Positions 40,601-54,445 are shown, counted from the stretch's first letter. The stretch: 64,000 bases of DNA from Argentina anserina (GCF_933775445.1 NW_026089456.1:17878-81877), one strand, 5' to 3'. Notes: generated by a model from the sequence alone, not told the origin. Made by a program: numbers and translations.

Positions 40601-41974
40601 GATGCGAGTTTCTATTGAATTTGAGAGTGTTTCCAGTGTGGGCGTGTTTTTCTTTCAAACTGAGTATCTCTCTATCGTTTGCGTATGTTTACTATTGCAA
40701 TTTGAGTATCTTTTCAATTCTCGTTTGAGTATCTTTCTGAACGGGTTTCGATGAGAGTTTTTCTTGAATTTGAGAGTGTTTCCAGTGTTGGCGTGTTTTT
40801 CTTTCAAACTGAGTATCTTTCTATCGTTTGAGTATGTTTGCTATTGCAATTTGAGTATCTTTTCAATCCTCGTTTGAGTATCTTTCTGAACGTCTTTCGA
40901 TGCGAGTTTTTCTTGAATTTGAGAGTGTTTCCAGTGTGGGCGTGTGTTTCTTTCAAACTTAGTATCTTTATATCGTTTGAGTATGTTTACTATTCCAATT
41001 TGAGTATCTTTTCAATTATCGTATGAGTATCATTCTGTAAGGCTTTCTGATGCGAGTTTCTATTGAATTTGAGAGTGTTTCAAGTGTGGGCGTGTGTTTC
41101 TTTCAAATTGAGTATCTTTCTATCGTTTGAGTATGTTTACTATTGCAATTTGAGTATCTTTTCAATCCTCGTTTGAGTATCATTCTGTAAGGTTTTCTGA
41201 TGCGAGTTTCTATTGAATTTGAGAGTGTTTCAAGTGTGGGCGTGTATTTCTTTCAAACTGAGTATCTTTCTATCGTTTGAGTATGTTTGCTATGGCAATT
41301 TGAGTATCTTTTCAATCCTCGTTTGAGTATCTTTCTGAACGTCTTTCGATGCGAGTTTTTCTTGAGTTTGAGAGTGTTTCAAGTGTGGGCGTGTGTTTCT
41401 TTCAAACTGAGTATCTTTCTATCGTTTGAGTATGTTTACTATTGCACTATGAGTATCTTTTCAATTCTCGTTTGAGTATCTTTTTGAACGGCTTTCGATG
41501 CGAGTTTCTATTGAATTTAAGAGTGTTTCCAGTGTGGGCGTGTGTTTCTTTCAAACTGAGTATCTTTCTATCGTTTGAGTATGTTTACTATTGCAATTTG
41601 AGTATCATTTCAATTCTCATTTGAGTATCTTTCTGAACGGCTTTCTGATGCGAGTTTCTATTGAATTTGAGAGTGTTTCCAGTGTGGGCGTGTGTTTCTT
41701 TCAAACTGAGTATCTTTCTATCCTTTGAGTATGTTTACTATTGCATTTTGAGTATCTTTTCAATCATCGTTTGAGTATCTTTCTGAACGTCTTTCGATGC
41801 GAGTTTTTCTTGAGTTTGAGAGTGTTTCAAGTGTGGGCGTATGTTTCTTTCAAACTGAGTATCTTTCTATCGTTTGAGTATGTTTACTATTGCACTTTGA
41901 GTATCTTTTCAATCCTCGTTTGAGTATCTTTCTGAACGTCTTTCGATGCGAGTTTTTCTTGAGTTTGAGAGTGT
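31677..41974 (+). repeat. Diverged satellite block with patchy duplications
   Basis: No single HOR order. Recognisable pieces: 31,295-31,800 recurs at about 34,284-34,790 (offset 2,989); 32,310-33,540 copies 10,200-11,430; a monomer with CAATGCGAG and CCAATGTGGGCG at 35,031 recurs at 36,374 (1,343 bp); 39,121-39,420 is followed by a close copy about 300 bp on; and 40,091-40,279 recurs 747 bp later. A monomer near 36,985 lacks about 23 bp (one core-to-core step). No gene or foreign DNA was seen. Confidence 0.83.
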
Positions 41975-44900
41975 TTCAAGTGTGGGCGTGTGTTTCTTTC
42001 AAACTGAGTATCTTTCTATCGTTTGAGTATGTTTACTATTGCACTTTGAGTATCTTTTCAATTCTCGTTTGAGTATCTTTTTGAACGGCTTTCGATGCGA
42101 GTTTCTATTGAATTTGAGAGTGTTTCCAGTGTGGGCGTGTGTTTCTTTCAAACTGAGTATCTTTCTATCGTTTGAGTATGTTTACTATTGCACTTTGAGT
42201 ATCTTTTCAATCCTCGTTTGAGTATCTTTCTGAACGTCTTTCGATGCGAGTTTTTCTTGAGTTTGAGAGTGTTTCAAGTGTGCGCGTGTGTTTCTTTCAA
42301 ACTGAGTATCTTTCTATCGTTTGAGTATGTTTACTATTGCACTTTGAGTATCTTTTCAATTCTCGTTTGAGTATCTTTTTGAACGGCTTTCGATGCGAGT
42401 TTCTATTGAATTTGAGAGTGTTTCAAGTGTGGGCGTGTGTTTCTTTCAAACTTAGTATCTTTCTATCGTTTGAGTATGTTTACTATTGCAATTTGAGTAT
42501 CATTTCAATTCTCATTTGAGTATCTTTCTGAACGGCTTTCTGATGCGAGTTTCTATTGAATTTGAGAGTGTTTCAAGTGTGGGCGTGTATTTCTTTCAAA
42601 CTGAGTATCTTTCTATCGTTTGAGTATGTTTGCTATTGCAATTTGAGTATCTTTTCAATCCTCGTTTGAGTATCTTTCTGAACGTCTTTCGATGCGAGTT
42701 TTTCTTGAGTTTGATAGTGTTTCAAGTGTGGGCGTGTGTTTCTTTCAAACTGAGTATCTTTCTATCGTTTGAGTATGTTTACTATTGCACTTTGAGTATC
42801 TTTTCAATTCTCGTTTGAGTATCTTTTTGAACGGCTTTCGATGCGAGTTTCTATTGAATTTAAGAGTGTTTCCAGTGTGGGCGTGTGTTTCTTTCAAACT
42901 TAGTATCTTTCTATCGTTTGAGTATGTATACTATTGTAATTTGAGTATCATTTCAATTCTCATTTGAGTATCTTTCTGAACGGCTTTCTGATGCGAGTTT
43001 CTATTGAATTTGAGAGTGTTTCCAGTGTGGGCGTGTGTTTCTTTCAAACTGAGTATCTTTCTATCGTTTGAGTATGTTTACTTTTGCAATTTGAGTATCT
43101 TTTCAATTCTCGTTTGAGTATCTTTCTGTAAGGCTTTCTGATGCGAGTTTCTATTGAATTTGAGAGTGTTTCCAGTGTGGGCGTGTGTTTCTTTCAAACT
43201 GAGTATCTTTCTATCGTTTGAGTATGTTTACTATTGCACTTTGAGTATCTTTTCAATTCTCGTTTGACTATCTTTCTGAACGGCTTTCGATGCGAGTTTT
43301 TCTTGAATTTGAGAATGTTTCCAGTGTGGGCGTGTGTTTCTTTCAAACTGAGTATCTTTATATCGTTTGAGTATGTTTACTATTGCAATTTGAGTATCTT
43401 TTCAATTATCGTATGAGTATCATTCTGTAAGGCTTTCTGATGCGAGTTTCTATTGAATTTGAGACTGTTTCAAGTGTGGGCGTGTGTTTCTTTCAAACTG
43501 AGTATCTTTCTATCGTTTGAGTATGTTTGCTATTCCAATTTGAGTATCTTTTCAATTCTCGTTTGAGTATCTTTCTGTAAGGCTTTCTGATGCGAGTTTC
43601 TATTGAATTTGAGAGTGTTTCAAGTGTGGGCGTGTGTTTCTTTCAAACTGAGTATTTTTCTATCGTTTGAGTATGTTTACTATTGCAATTTGAGTATCTT
43701 TTCAATTCTCGTTTGAGTATCATTCTGAACGGGTTTCGATGCGAGTTTTTCTTGAATTTGAGAGTGTTTTTTCAGTGTGGGCGTGTTTTTCTTTCAAACT
43801 GAGTATCTTTCTATCGTTTGAGTATGTTTACTATTGCAATTTGAGTATCTTTTCAATTCTCGTTTGAGTATATATCTGAACGGCTTTCTGATGCGAGTTT
43901 CTATTGAATTTGAGAGTGTTTCAAGTGTGGGCGTGTGTTTCTTTCAAACTGAGTATCTTTCTATCGTTTGAGTATGTTTACTATTGCAATTTGAGTATCT
44001 TTTCAATTCTCGTTTGAGTATCTTTCTGTAAGGCTTTCTGATGCGAGTTTCTGTTGAATTTGAGAGTGTTTCCAGTGTGGGCGTGTGTTTCTTTCAAACT
44101 GAGTATCTTTCTATCGTTTGAGTATGTTTACTATTGCAATTTGAGTATCTTTTCAATCCTCGTTTGAGTATCTTTCTGTAAGGCTTTCTGATGCGAGTTT
44201 CTATTGAATTTGAGAGTGTTTCTAGTGTGGGCGTGTGTTTCTTTCAAACTGAGTATCTTTCTATCGTTTGAGTATGTTTACTATTGCAATTTGAGTATCT
44301 TTTCAATTCTCGTTTGAGTATCTTTCTGAACGGGTTTCGATGGGAGTTTTTCTTGAATTTGAGAGTGTTTCCAGTGTGGGCGTGTGTTTCTTTCAAACTG
44401 AGTATCTTTCTATCGTTTGAGTATGTTTACTATTGCAATTTGAGTATCTTTTCAATTCTCGTTTGAGTATCTTTCTGAACGGATTTCGATGAGAGTTTTT
44501 CTTGAATTTGAGAGTGTTTCCAGTGTGGGCGTGTTTTTCTTTCAAACTGAGTATCTTTCTATCGTTTGAGTATGTTTACTATTGCAATTTGAGTATCTTT
44601 TCAATTATCGTATGAGTATCATTCTGTAAGGCTTTCTGATGCGAGTTTCTATTGAATTTGAGAGTGTTTCCAGTGTGGGCGTGTGTTTCTTTCAAACTGA
44701 GTATCTTTCTATCATTTGAGTATGTTTACTATTGCAATTTGAGTATCTTTTCAATTCTCGTTTGAGTATCTTTCTGAACGGCTTTCTATGCGAGTTTCTA
44801 TTGAATTTGAGAGTGTTTCCAGTGTGGGCGTGTGTTTCTTTCAAACTGAGTATCTCTCTATCGTTTTCGTATGTTTACTATTGCAATTTGAGTATCTTTT

Positions 44901-45114
44901 CAATTCTCGTTTGAGTATCTTTCTGAACGGGTTTCGATGAGAGTTTTTCTTGAATTTGAGAGTGTTTCCAGTGTTGGCGTGTGTTTCGTTCAAACTGAGT
45001 ATCTTTCTATCGTTTGAGTATGTTTACTATTGCAATTTGAGTATCTTTTCAATTCTCGTTTGAGTATCTTTCTGAACGGATTTCGATGAGAGTTTTTCTT
45101 GAATTTGAGAGTGT
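41975..45114 (+). repeat. 21-mer tandem unit, copy 1 (3,140 bp)
   Basis: Collinear with the next copy at an offset of exactly 3,140 bp over the whole length. Shared private variants are a TTTGATAGTGTTTC monomer near 42,711, GTATGTATACTATTGTAATTTG near 42,924, TTTGAGAATG near 43,311, and a two-base expansion to GTGTTTTTTCAGTG near 43,767. The left edge is where GAATTTGAG and GAGTTTGAG variants diverge upstream. Confidence 0.93.
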
Positions 45115-48100
45115 TTCAAGTGTGGGCGTGTGTTTCTTTCAAACTGAGTATCTTTCTATCGTTTGAGTATGTTTACTATTGCACTTTGAGTATCTTTTCA
45201 ATTCTCGTTTGAGTATCTTTTTGAACGGCTTTCGATGCGAGTTTCTATTGAATTTGAGAGTGTTTCCAGTGTGGGCGTGTGTTTCTTTCAAACTGAGTAT
45301 CTTTCTATCGTTTGAGTATGTTTACTATTGCACTTTGAGTATCTTTTCAATCCTCGTTTGAGTATCTTTCTGAACGTCTTTCGATGCGAGTTTTTCTTGA
45401 GTTTGAGAGTGTTTCAAGTGTGGGCGTGTGTTTCTTTCAAACTGAGTATCTTTCTATCGTTTGAGTATGTTTACTATTGCACTTTGAGTATCTTTTCAAT
45501 TCTCGTTTGAGTATCTTTTTGAACGGCTTTCGATGCGAGTTTCTATTGAATTTGAGAGTGTTTCAAGTGTGGGCGTGTGTTTCTTTCAAACTGAGTATCT
45601 TTCTATCGTTTGAGTATGTTTACTATTGCAATTTGAGTATCATTTCAATTCTCATTTGAGTATCTTTCTGAACGGCTTTCTGATGCGAGTTTCTATTGAA
45701 TTTGAGAGTGTTTCAAGTGTGGGCGTGTATTTCTTTCAAACTGAGTATCTTTCTATCGTTTGAGTATGTTTGCTATTGCAATTTGAGTATCTTTTCAATC
45801 CTCGTTTGAGTATCTTTCTGAACGTCTTTCGATGCGAGTTTTTCTTGAGTTTGATAGTGTTTCAAGTGTGGGCGTGTGTTTATTTCAAACTGAGTATCTT
45901 TCTATCGTTTGAGTATGTTTACTATTGCACTTTGAGTATCTTTTCAATTCTCGTTTGAGTATCTTTTTGAACGGCTTTCGATGCGAGTTTCTATTGAATT
46001 TAAGAGTGTTTCCAGTGTGGGCGTGTGTTTCTTTCAAACTTAGTATCTTTCTATCGTTTGAGTATGTATACTATTGTAATTTGAGTATCATTTCAATTCT
46101 CATTTGAGTATCTTTCTGAACGGCTTTCTGATGCGAGTTTCTATTGAATTTGAGAGTGTTTCCAGTGTGGGCGTGTGTTTCTTTCAAACTGAGTATCTTT
46201 CTATCGTTTGAGTATGTTTACTATTGCAATTTGAGTATCTTTTCAATTCTCGTTTGAGTATCTTTCTGTAAGGCTTTCTGATGCGAGTTTCTATTGAATT
46301 TGAGAGTGTTTCCAGTGTGGGCGTGTGTTTCTTTCAAACTGAGTATCTTTCTATCGTTTGAGTATGTTTACTATTGCACTTTGAGTATCTTTTCAATTCT
46401 CGTTTGACTATCTTTCTGAACGGCTTTCGATGCGAGTTTTTCTTGAATTTGAGAATGTTTCCAGTGTGGGCGTGTGTTTCTTTCAAACTGAGTATCTTTA
46501 TATCGTTTGAGTATGTTTACTATTGCAATTTGAGTATCTTTTCAATTATCGTATGAGTATCATTCTGTCAGGCTTTCTGATGCGAGTTTCTATTGAATTT
46601 GAGACTGTTTCAAGTGTGGGCGTGTGTTTCTTTCAAACTGAGTATCTTTCTATCGTTTGAGTATGTTTGCTATTCCAATTTGAGTATCTTTTCAATTCTC
46701 GTTTGAGTATCTTTCTGTAAGGCTTTCTGATGCGAGTTTCTATTGAATTTGAGAGTGTTTCAAGTGTGGGCGTGTGTTTCTTTCAAACTGAGTATCTTTC
46801 TATCGTTTGAGTATGTTTACTATTGCAATTTGAGTATCTTTTCAATTCTCGTTTGAGTATCATTCTGAACGGGTTTCGATGCGAGTTTTTCTTGAATTTG
46901 AGAGTGTTTTTTCAGTGTGGGCGTGTTTTTCTTTCAAACTGAGTATCTTTCTATCGTTTGAGTATGTTTACTATTGCAATTTGAGTATCTTTTCAATTCT
47001 CGTTTGAGTATATATCTGAACGGCTTTCTGATGCGAGTTTCTATTGAATTTGAGAGTGTTTCAAGTGTGGGCGTGTGTTTCTTTCAAACTGAGTATCTTT
47101 CTATCGTTTGAGTATGTTTACTATTGCAATTTGAGTATCTTTTCAATTCTCGTTTGAGTATCTTTCTGTAAGGCTTTCTGATGCGAGTTTCTGTTGAATT
47201 TGAGAGTGTTTCCAGTGTGGGCGTGTGTTTCTTTCAAACTGAGTATCTTTCTATCGTTTGAGTATGTTTACTATTGCAATTTGAGTATCTTTTCAATCCT
47301 CGTTTGAGTATCTTTCTGTAAGGCTTTCTGATGCGAGTTTCTATTGAATTTGAGAGTGTTTCTAGTGTGGGCGTGTGTTTCTTTCAAACTGAGTATCTTT
47401 CTATCGTTTGAGTATGTTTACTATTGCAATTTGAGTATCTTTTCAATTCTCGTTTGAGTATCTTTCTGAACGGGTTTCGATGGGAGTTTTTCTATAATTT
47501 GAGAGTGTTTCCAGTGTGGGCGTGTGTTTCTTTCAAACTTAGTATCTTTCTATCGTTTGAGTATGTTTACTATTGCAATTTGAGTATCTTTTCAATTCTC
47601 GTTTGAGTATCTTTCTGAACGGATTTCGATGAGAGTTTTTCTTGAATTTGAGAGTGTTTCCAGTGTGGGCGTGTTTTTCTTTCAAACTGAGTATCTTTCT
47701 ATCGTTTGAGTATGTTTACTATTGCAATTTGAGTATCTTTTCAATTATCGTATGAGTATCATTCTGTAAGGCTTTCTGATGCGAGTTTCTATTGAATTTG
47801 AGAGTGTTTCCAGTGTGGGCGTGTGTTTCTTTCAAACTGAATATCTTTCTATCATTTGAGTATGTTTACTATTGCAATTTGAGTATCTTTTCAATTCTCG
47901 TTTGAGTATCTTTCTGAACGGCTTTCTATGCGAGTTTCTATTGTATTTGAGAGTGTTTCCAGTGTGGGCGTGTGTTTCTTTCAAACTGAGTATCTCTCTA
48001 TCGTTTTCGTATGTTTACTATTGCAATTTAAGTATCTTTTCAATTCTCGTTTGAGTATCTTTCTGAACGGGTTTCGATGAGAGTTTTTCTTGAATTTGAG

Positions 48101-48254
48101 AGTGTTTCCAGTGTTGGCGTGTGTTTCGTTCAAACTGAGTATCTTTCTATCGTTTGAGTATGTTTACTATTGCAATTTGAGTATCTTTTCAATTCTCGTT
48201 TGAGTATCTTTCTGAACGGATTTCGATGAGAGTTTTTCTTGAATTTGAGAGTGT
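45115..48254 (+). repeat. 21-mer tandem unit, copy 2 (3,140 bp)
   Basis: Carries all the private variants of the preceding copy, including the expanded T-run near 46,907. Few differences were seen; examples are TATTTCAAAC near 45,891, CTGTCAGGC near 46,565, and TTTTTCTATAATTTG near 47,487 against TTTTTCTTGAATTTG. This is a recent tandem duplication. Confidence 0.93.
47645..48241 (+). repeat. 597-bp tetramer duplication, copy 1
   Basis: Four monomers at the end of the 21-mer unit (AATTATCGTATGAG, GGCTTTCTATGCGAG, TATCTCTCTATCG, TTTCGTTCAAAC) begin to repeat 597 bp later. The next copy switches to another subfamily before its final monomer. Confidence 0.8.
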
Positions 48255-48769
48255 TTCCAGTGTGGGCGTGTTTTTCTTTCAAACTGAGTATCTTTCTATC
48301 GTTTGAGTATGTTTACTATTGCAATTTGAGTATCTTTTCAATTATCGTATGAGTATCATTCTGTAAGGCTTTCTGATGCGAGTTTCTATTGAATTTGAGA
48401 GTGTTTCCAGTGTGGGCGTGTGTTTCTTTCAAACTGAGTATCTTTCTATCGTTTGAGTATGTTTACTATTGCAATTTGAGTATCTTTTCAATTCTCGTTT
48501 GAGTATCTTTCTGAACGGCTTTCTATGCGAGTTTCTATTGAATTTGAGAGTGTTTCCAGTGTGGGCGTGTGTTTCTTTCAAACTGAGTATCTCTCTATCG
48601 TTTGCGTATGTTTACTATTGCAATTTGAGTATCTTTTCAATTCTCGTTTGAGTATCTTTCTGAACGGCTTTCGATGCGAGTTTTTCTTGAATTTGAGAGT
48701 AATTCTAGTGTGGGCGTGTGTTTCTTTCAAACTGAGTATCTTTCTATCGTTTGAGTATGTTTGCTATTC
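48242..48769 (+). repeat. 597-bp tetramer duplication, partial copy 2
   Basis: Follows the preceding tetramer through GGCTTTCTATGCGAG and TATCTCTCTATCGTTTGCG. It then passes to GAGAGTAATTCTAG and GCTATTCCAATTTG monomers leading into the 19-mer unit. The preceding copy has TTTTCGTATG where this one has TTTGCGTATG. Confidence 0.78.
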
Positions 48770-51607
48770 CAATTTGAGTATCTTTTCAATTCTCGTTTGA
48801 CTATCTTTCTGTAAGGCTTTCTGATGCGAGTTTCTATTGAATTTGAGAGTGCTTCCAGTGTGGGCGTGTGTTTCTTTCAAACTGAGTATCTTTCCATCGT
48901 TTGAGTATGTTTACTATTGCACTTTGAGTATCTTTTCAGTTCTCATATGAGTATCTTTCTGTAAGGCTTTCTGATGCGAGTTTCTATTGAATTTGAGAGT
49001 GTTTCCAGTGTGGGCGTGTGTTTCTTTCAAACTGAGTATCTTTCCATCGTTTGAGTATGTTTACTATAACAATTTGAGTATCTGTTCAGTTCTCGTTTGA
49101 GTATGTTTCTGAACGGCTTTCGATGCGAGTTTTTCTTGAATTTGAGAGTAGTTCCAGTGTGGGTGTGTGTTTCTTTCAAACTGAGTATCTTTCTTTCGTT
49201 TGAGTATGTTTACTATTGCAATTTGAGTATCTTTTCAATTCTCGTTTAAGTATCTTTCTGAACGGCTGTCGATGCGAGTTTTTCTTGAAGTTGAGAGTGT
49301 TTCCAGTGTGGGCGTGTGTTTCTTTCAAACTGAGTATCTTTCTATCGTTTGAGTATGTTTACTATTACAATTTGAGTATCTTTTCAGTTCTCGTTCGAGT
49401 ATGTTTCTGAACGGCTTTCGATGCGAGTTTTTCTTGAATTTGAGAGTATTTCCAATGTGGGCGTGTGTTTCTTTCACACTGAGTATCTTTCTATCATTTG
49501 AGTATGTTTACTATTACAATTTGAGTATCTTTTCAATTCTCGTTTGAGTATCTTTCTGAACGGCTGTCGATGCGAGTTTTTCTTGAAGTTGAGAGTGTTT
49601 CCAGTGTGGGCGTGTGTTTCTTTCAAACTGATTATCTTTCTATCGTTTGAGTATGTTTACTATTGCAATTTGAGTATCTTTTCAATTGTCGTTTGAGTAT
49701 CTTTCTGAACGGCTTTCGATGCGAGTTTTTCTTGAATTTGAGAGTAATTCCAGTGTGGGCGTGTGTTTCTTTCAAACTGAGTATCTTTCTATCGTTTGAG
49801 TATGTTTACTATTGCAATTTGAGTATCTTTTCAATTCTCGTTTGAGTATCTTTCTGAACGGCTTTCGATGTGAGTTTTTCTTGAATTTGAGAGTAATTCC
49901 AGTGTGGGCGTGCGTTTCTTTCAAACTGAGTATCTTTCTATCGTTTGAGTATGTTTACTATTGCAATTTGAGTATCTTTTCAATTCTCGCTTGAGTATCT
50001 TTCTGTAAGGCTTTCTGATGCGAGTTTCTATTGAATTTGAGAGTGTTTCCAGTGTGAGCGTGTGTTTCTTTCAAACTGAGTATCTTTCTATCGTTTAAGT
50101 ATGTTTACTATTTCACTTTGAGTATCTTTTCAATTCTCATTTGAGTATCTTTCTGTAAAGCTTTCTGATGCTAGTTTCTATTGAATTTGAGAGTGTTTCC
50201 AGTGTGGGCGTGTGTTTCTTTCAAACTGAGTATCTTTCTATCCTTTGAGTATGTTTACTATTGGAATTTGAGTATCTTTTCAATTGTCGTTTGAGTATCT
50301 TTCTGAACGGCTTTCGATGCGAGTTTTTCTTGAATTTGAGAGTAATTCCAGTGTGGGCGTGTGTTTCTTTCAAACTGAGTATCTTTCCATCGTTTGAGTA
50401 TGTTTACTATAACAATTTGAGTATCTGTTCAGTTCTCGTTTGAGTATGTTTCTGAACGGCTTTCGATGCGAGTTTTTCTTGAATTTGAGAGTAGTTCCAG
50501 TGTGGGTGTGTGTTTCTTTCAAACTGAGTATCTTTCTTTCGTTTGAGTATGTTTACTATTGCAATTTGAGTATCTTTTCAATTCTCGTTTAAGTAACTTT
50601 CTGAACGGCTGTCGATGCGAGTTTTTCTTGAAGTTGAGAGTGTTTCCAGTGTGGGCGTGTGTTTCTTTCAAACTGAGTATCTTTCTATCGTTTGAGTATG
50701 TTTACTATTGCAATTTGAGTATCTTTTCAATTGTCGTTTGAGTATCTTTCTGAACGGCTTTCGATGCGAGTTTTTCTTGAATTTGAGAGTAATTCCAGTG
50801 TGGGCGTGTGTTTCTTTCAAACTGAGTATCTTTCTATCGTTTGAGTATGTTTACTATTGCAATTTGAGTATCTTTTCAATTCTCGTTTGAGTATCTTTCT
50901 GAAAGGCTTTCGATGCGAGTTTTTCTTGAATTTGAGAGTAATTCCAGTGTGGGCGTGCGTTTCTTTCAAACTGAGTATCTTTCTATCGTTTGAGTATGTT
51001 TACTATTGCAATTTGAGTATCTTTTCAATTCTCGTTTGAGTATCTTTCTGTAAGGCTTTCTGATGCGAGTTTCTATTGAATTTGAGAGTGTTTCCAGTGT
51101 GAGCGTGTGTTTCTTTCAAACTGAGTATCTTTCTATCGTTTAAGTATGTTTACTATTTCACTTTGAGTATCTTTTCAATTCTCATTTGAGTATCTTTCTG
51201 TAAGGCTTTCTGATGCGAGTTTCTATTGAATTTGAGAGTGTTTCCAGTGTGGGCGTGTGTTTCTTTCAAACTGAGTATCTTTCTATCCTTTGAGTATGTT
51301 TACTATTGGAATTTGAGTATCTTTTCAATTGTCGTTTGAGTATCTTTCTGAACGGCTTTCGATGCGAGTTTTTCTTGAATTTGAGAGTAATTCCAGTGTG
51401 GGCGTGTGTTTCTTTCAAACTGAGTATCTTTCTATCGTTTGAGTATGTTTAGTATTGCAATTTGAGTATCTTTTCAATTCACGTTTGAGTATCTTTCTGT
51501 AAGGCTTTCGGATGCGAGTTTCTATTGAATTTCAGAGTGTTTCCAGTGTGGGCGTGTGTTTCTTTCAAACTGAGTATGTTCCTATCGTTTGAGTATGTTT
51601 ACTATTC
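48770..51607 (+). repeat. 19-mer tandem unit, copy 1 (2,838 bp)
   Basis: Collinear with the next 2,838 bp. Private variants include GAGAGTGCTTCCAG, ATAACAATTTGAGTATCTG, CTTTCTTTCG, GTTTAAGTATC, GGCTGTCGATG with CTTGAAGTTGAG, TTTCACACTGAG and GAGAGTAATTCCAG. Within it, monomers near 49,663 and 50,261 recur 1,045 bp later (seven monomers), so the unit itself contains a nested duplication. Confidence 0.92.
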
Positions 51608-54445
51608 CAATTTGAGTATCTTTTCAATTCTCGTTTGACTATCTTTCTGTAAGGCTTTCTGATGCGAGTTTCTATTGAATTTGAGAGTGCTTCCAGTGTG
51701 GGCGTGTGTTTCTTTCAAACTGAGTATCTTTCCATCGTTTGAGTATGTTTACTATTGCACTTTGAGTATCTTTTCAGTTCTCATATGAGTATCTTTCTGT
51801 AAGGCTTTCTGATGCGAGTTTCTATTGAATTTGAGAGTGTTTCCAGTGTGGGCGTGTGTTTCTTTCAAACTGAGTATCTTTCCATCGTTTGAGTATGTTT
51901 ACTATAACAATTTGAGTATCTGTTCAGTTCTCGTTTGAGTATGTTTCTGAACGGCTTTCGATGCGAGTTTTTCTTGAATTTGAGAGTAGTTCCAGTGTGG
52001 GCGTGTGTTTCTTTCAAACTGAGTATCTTTCTTTCGTTTGAGTATGTTTACTATTGCAATTTGAGTATCTTTTCAATTCTCGTTTAAGTATCTTTCTGAA
52101 CGGCTGTCGATGCGAGTTTTTCTTGAAGTTGAGAGTGTTTCCAGTGTGGGCGTGTGTTTCTTTCAAACTGAGTATCTTTCTATCGTTTGAGTATGTTTAC
52201 TATTACAATTTGAGTATCTTTTCAGTTCTCGTTCGAGTATGTTTCTGAACGGCTTTCGATGCGAGTTTTTCTTGAATTTGAGAGTATTTCCAATGTGGGC
52301 GTGTGTTTCTTTCACACTGAGTATCTTTCTATCATTTGAGTATGTTTACTATTACAATTTGAGTATCTTTTCAATTCTCGTTTGAGTATCTTTCTGAACG
52401 GCTGTCGATGCGAGTTTTTCTTGAAGTTGAGAGTGTTTCCAGTGTGGGCGTGTGTTTCTTTCAAACTGAGTATCTTTCTATCGTTTGAGTATGTTTACTA
52501 TTGCAATTTGAGTATCTTTTCAATTGTCGTTTGAGTATCTTTCTGAACGGCTTTCGATGCGAGTTTTTCTTGAATTTGAGAGTAATTCCAGTGTGGGCGT
52601 GTGTTTCTTTCAAACTGAGTATCTTTCTATCGTTTGAGTATGTTTACTATTGCAATTTGAGTATCTTTTCAATTCTCGTTTGAGTATCTTTCTGAACGGC
52701 TTTCGATGTGAGTTTTTCTTGAATTTGAGAGTAATTCCAGTGTGGGCGTGCGTTTCTTTCAAACTGAGTATCTTTCTATCGTTTGAGTATGTTTACTATT
52801 GCAATTTGAGTATCTTTTCAATTCTCGTTTGAGTATCTTTCTGTAAGGCTTTCTGATGCGAGTTTCTATTGAATTTGAGAGTGTTTCCAGTGTGAGCGTG
52901 TGTTTCTTTCAAACTGAGTATCTTTCTATCGTTTAAGTATGTTTACTATTTCACTTTGAGTATCTTTTCAATTCTCATTTGAGTATCTTTCTGTAAAGCT
53001 TTCTGATGCTAGTTTCTATTGAATTTGAGAGTGTTTCCAGTGTGGGCGTGTGTTTCTTTCAAACTGAGTATCTTTCTATCCTTTGAGTATGTTTACTATT
53101 GGAATTTGAGTATCTTTTCAATTGTCGTTTGAGTATCTTTCTGAACGGCTTTCGATGCGAGTTTTTCTTGAATTTGAGAGTAATTCCAGTGTGGGCGTGT
53201 GTTTCTTTCAAACTGAGTATCTTTCCATCGTTTGAGTATGTTTACTATAACAATTTGAGTATCTGTTCAGTTCTCGTTTGAGTATGTTTCTGAACGGCTT
53301 TCGATGCGAGTTTTTCTTGAATTTGAGAGTAGTTCCAGTGTGGGTGTGTGTTTCTTTCAAACTGAGTATCTTTCTTTCGTTTGAGTATGTTTACTATTGC
53401 AATTTGAGTATCTTTTCAATTCTCGTTTAAGTAACTTTCTGAACGGCTGTCGATGCGAGTTTTTCTTGAAGTTGAGAGTGTTTCCAGTGTGGGCGTGTGT
53501 TTCTTTCAAACTGAGTATCTTTCTATCGTTTGAGTATGTTTACTATTGCAATTTGAGTATCTTTTCAATTCTCGTTTGAGTATCTTTCTGAACGGCTTTC
53601 GATGCGAGTTTTTCTTGAATTTGAGAGTAATTCCAGTGTGGGCGTGTGTTTCTTTCAAACTGAGTATCTTTCTATTGTTTGAGTATGTTTACTATTACAA
53701 TTTGAGTATCTTTTCAATTCTCGTTTGAGTATCTTTCTGAACGGCTTTCGATGTGAGTTTTTCTTGAATTTGAGAGTAATTCCAGTGTGGGCGTGCGTTT
53801 CTTTCAAACTGAGTATCTTTCTATCGTTTGAGTATGTTTACTATTGCAATTTGAGTATCTTTTCAATTCTCGTTTGAGTATCTTTCTGTAAGGCTTTCTG
53901 ATGCGAGTTTCTATTGAATTTGAGAGTGTTTCCAGTGTGAGCGTGTGTTTCTTTCAAACTGAGTATCTTTCTATCGTTTAAGTATGTTTACTATTTCACT
54001 TTGAGTATCTTTTCAATTCTCATTTGAGTATCTTTCTGTAAGGCTTTCTGATGCGAGTTTCTATTGAATTTGAGAGTGTTTCCAGTGTGGGCGTGTGTTT
54101 CTTTCAAACTGAGTATCTTTCTATCCTTTGAGTATGTTTACTATTGGAATTTGAGTATCTTTTCAATTGTCGTTTGAGTATCTTTCTGAACGGCTTTCGA
54201 TGCGAGTTTTTCTTGAATTTGAGAGTAATTCCAGTGTGGGCGTGTGTTTCTTTCAAACTGAGTATCTTTCTATCGTTTGAGTATGTTTAGTATTGCAATT
54301 TGAGTATCTTTTCAATTCACGTTTGAGTATCTTTCTGTAAGGCTTTCGGATGCGAGTTTCTATTGAATTTCAGAGTGTTTCCAGTGTGGGCGTGTGTTTC
54401 TTTCAAACTGAGTATGTTCCTATCGTTTGAGTATGTTTACTATTG
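51608..54445 (+). repeat. 19-mer tandem unit, copy 2 (2,838 bp)
   Basis: Same order as the preceding unit. It also ends in the unusual TTCGGATGCGAG, TTTCAGAGTG and GAGTATGTTCCTATCG variants near 54,348-54,422, matching 51,510-51,584. One visible substitution is TCTATTGTTTGAG near 53,671. Confidence 0.92.
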
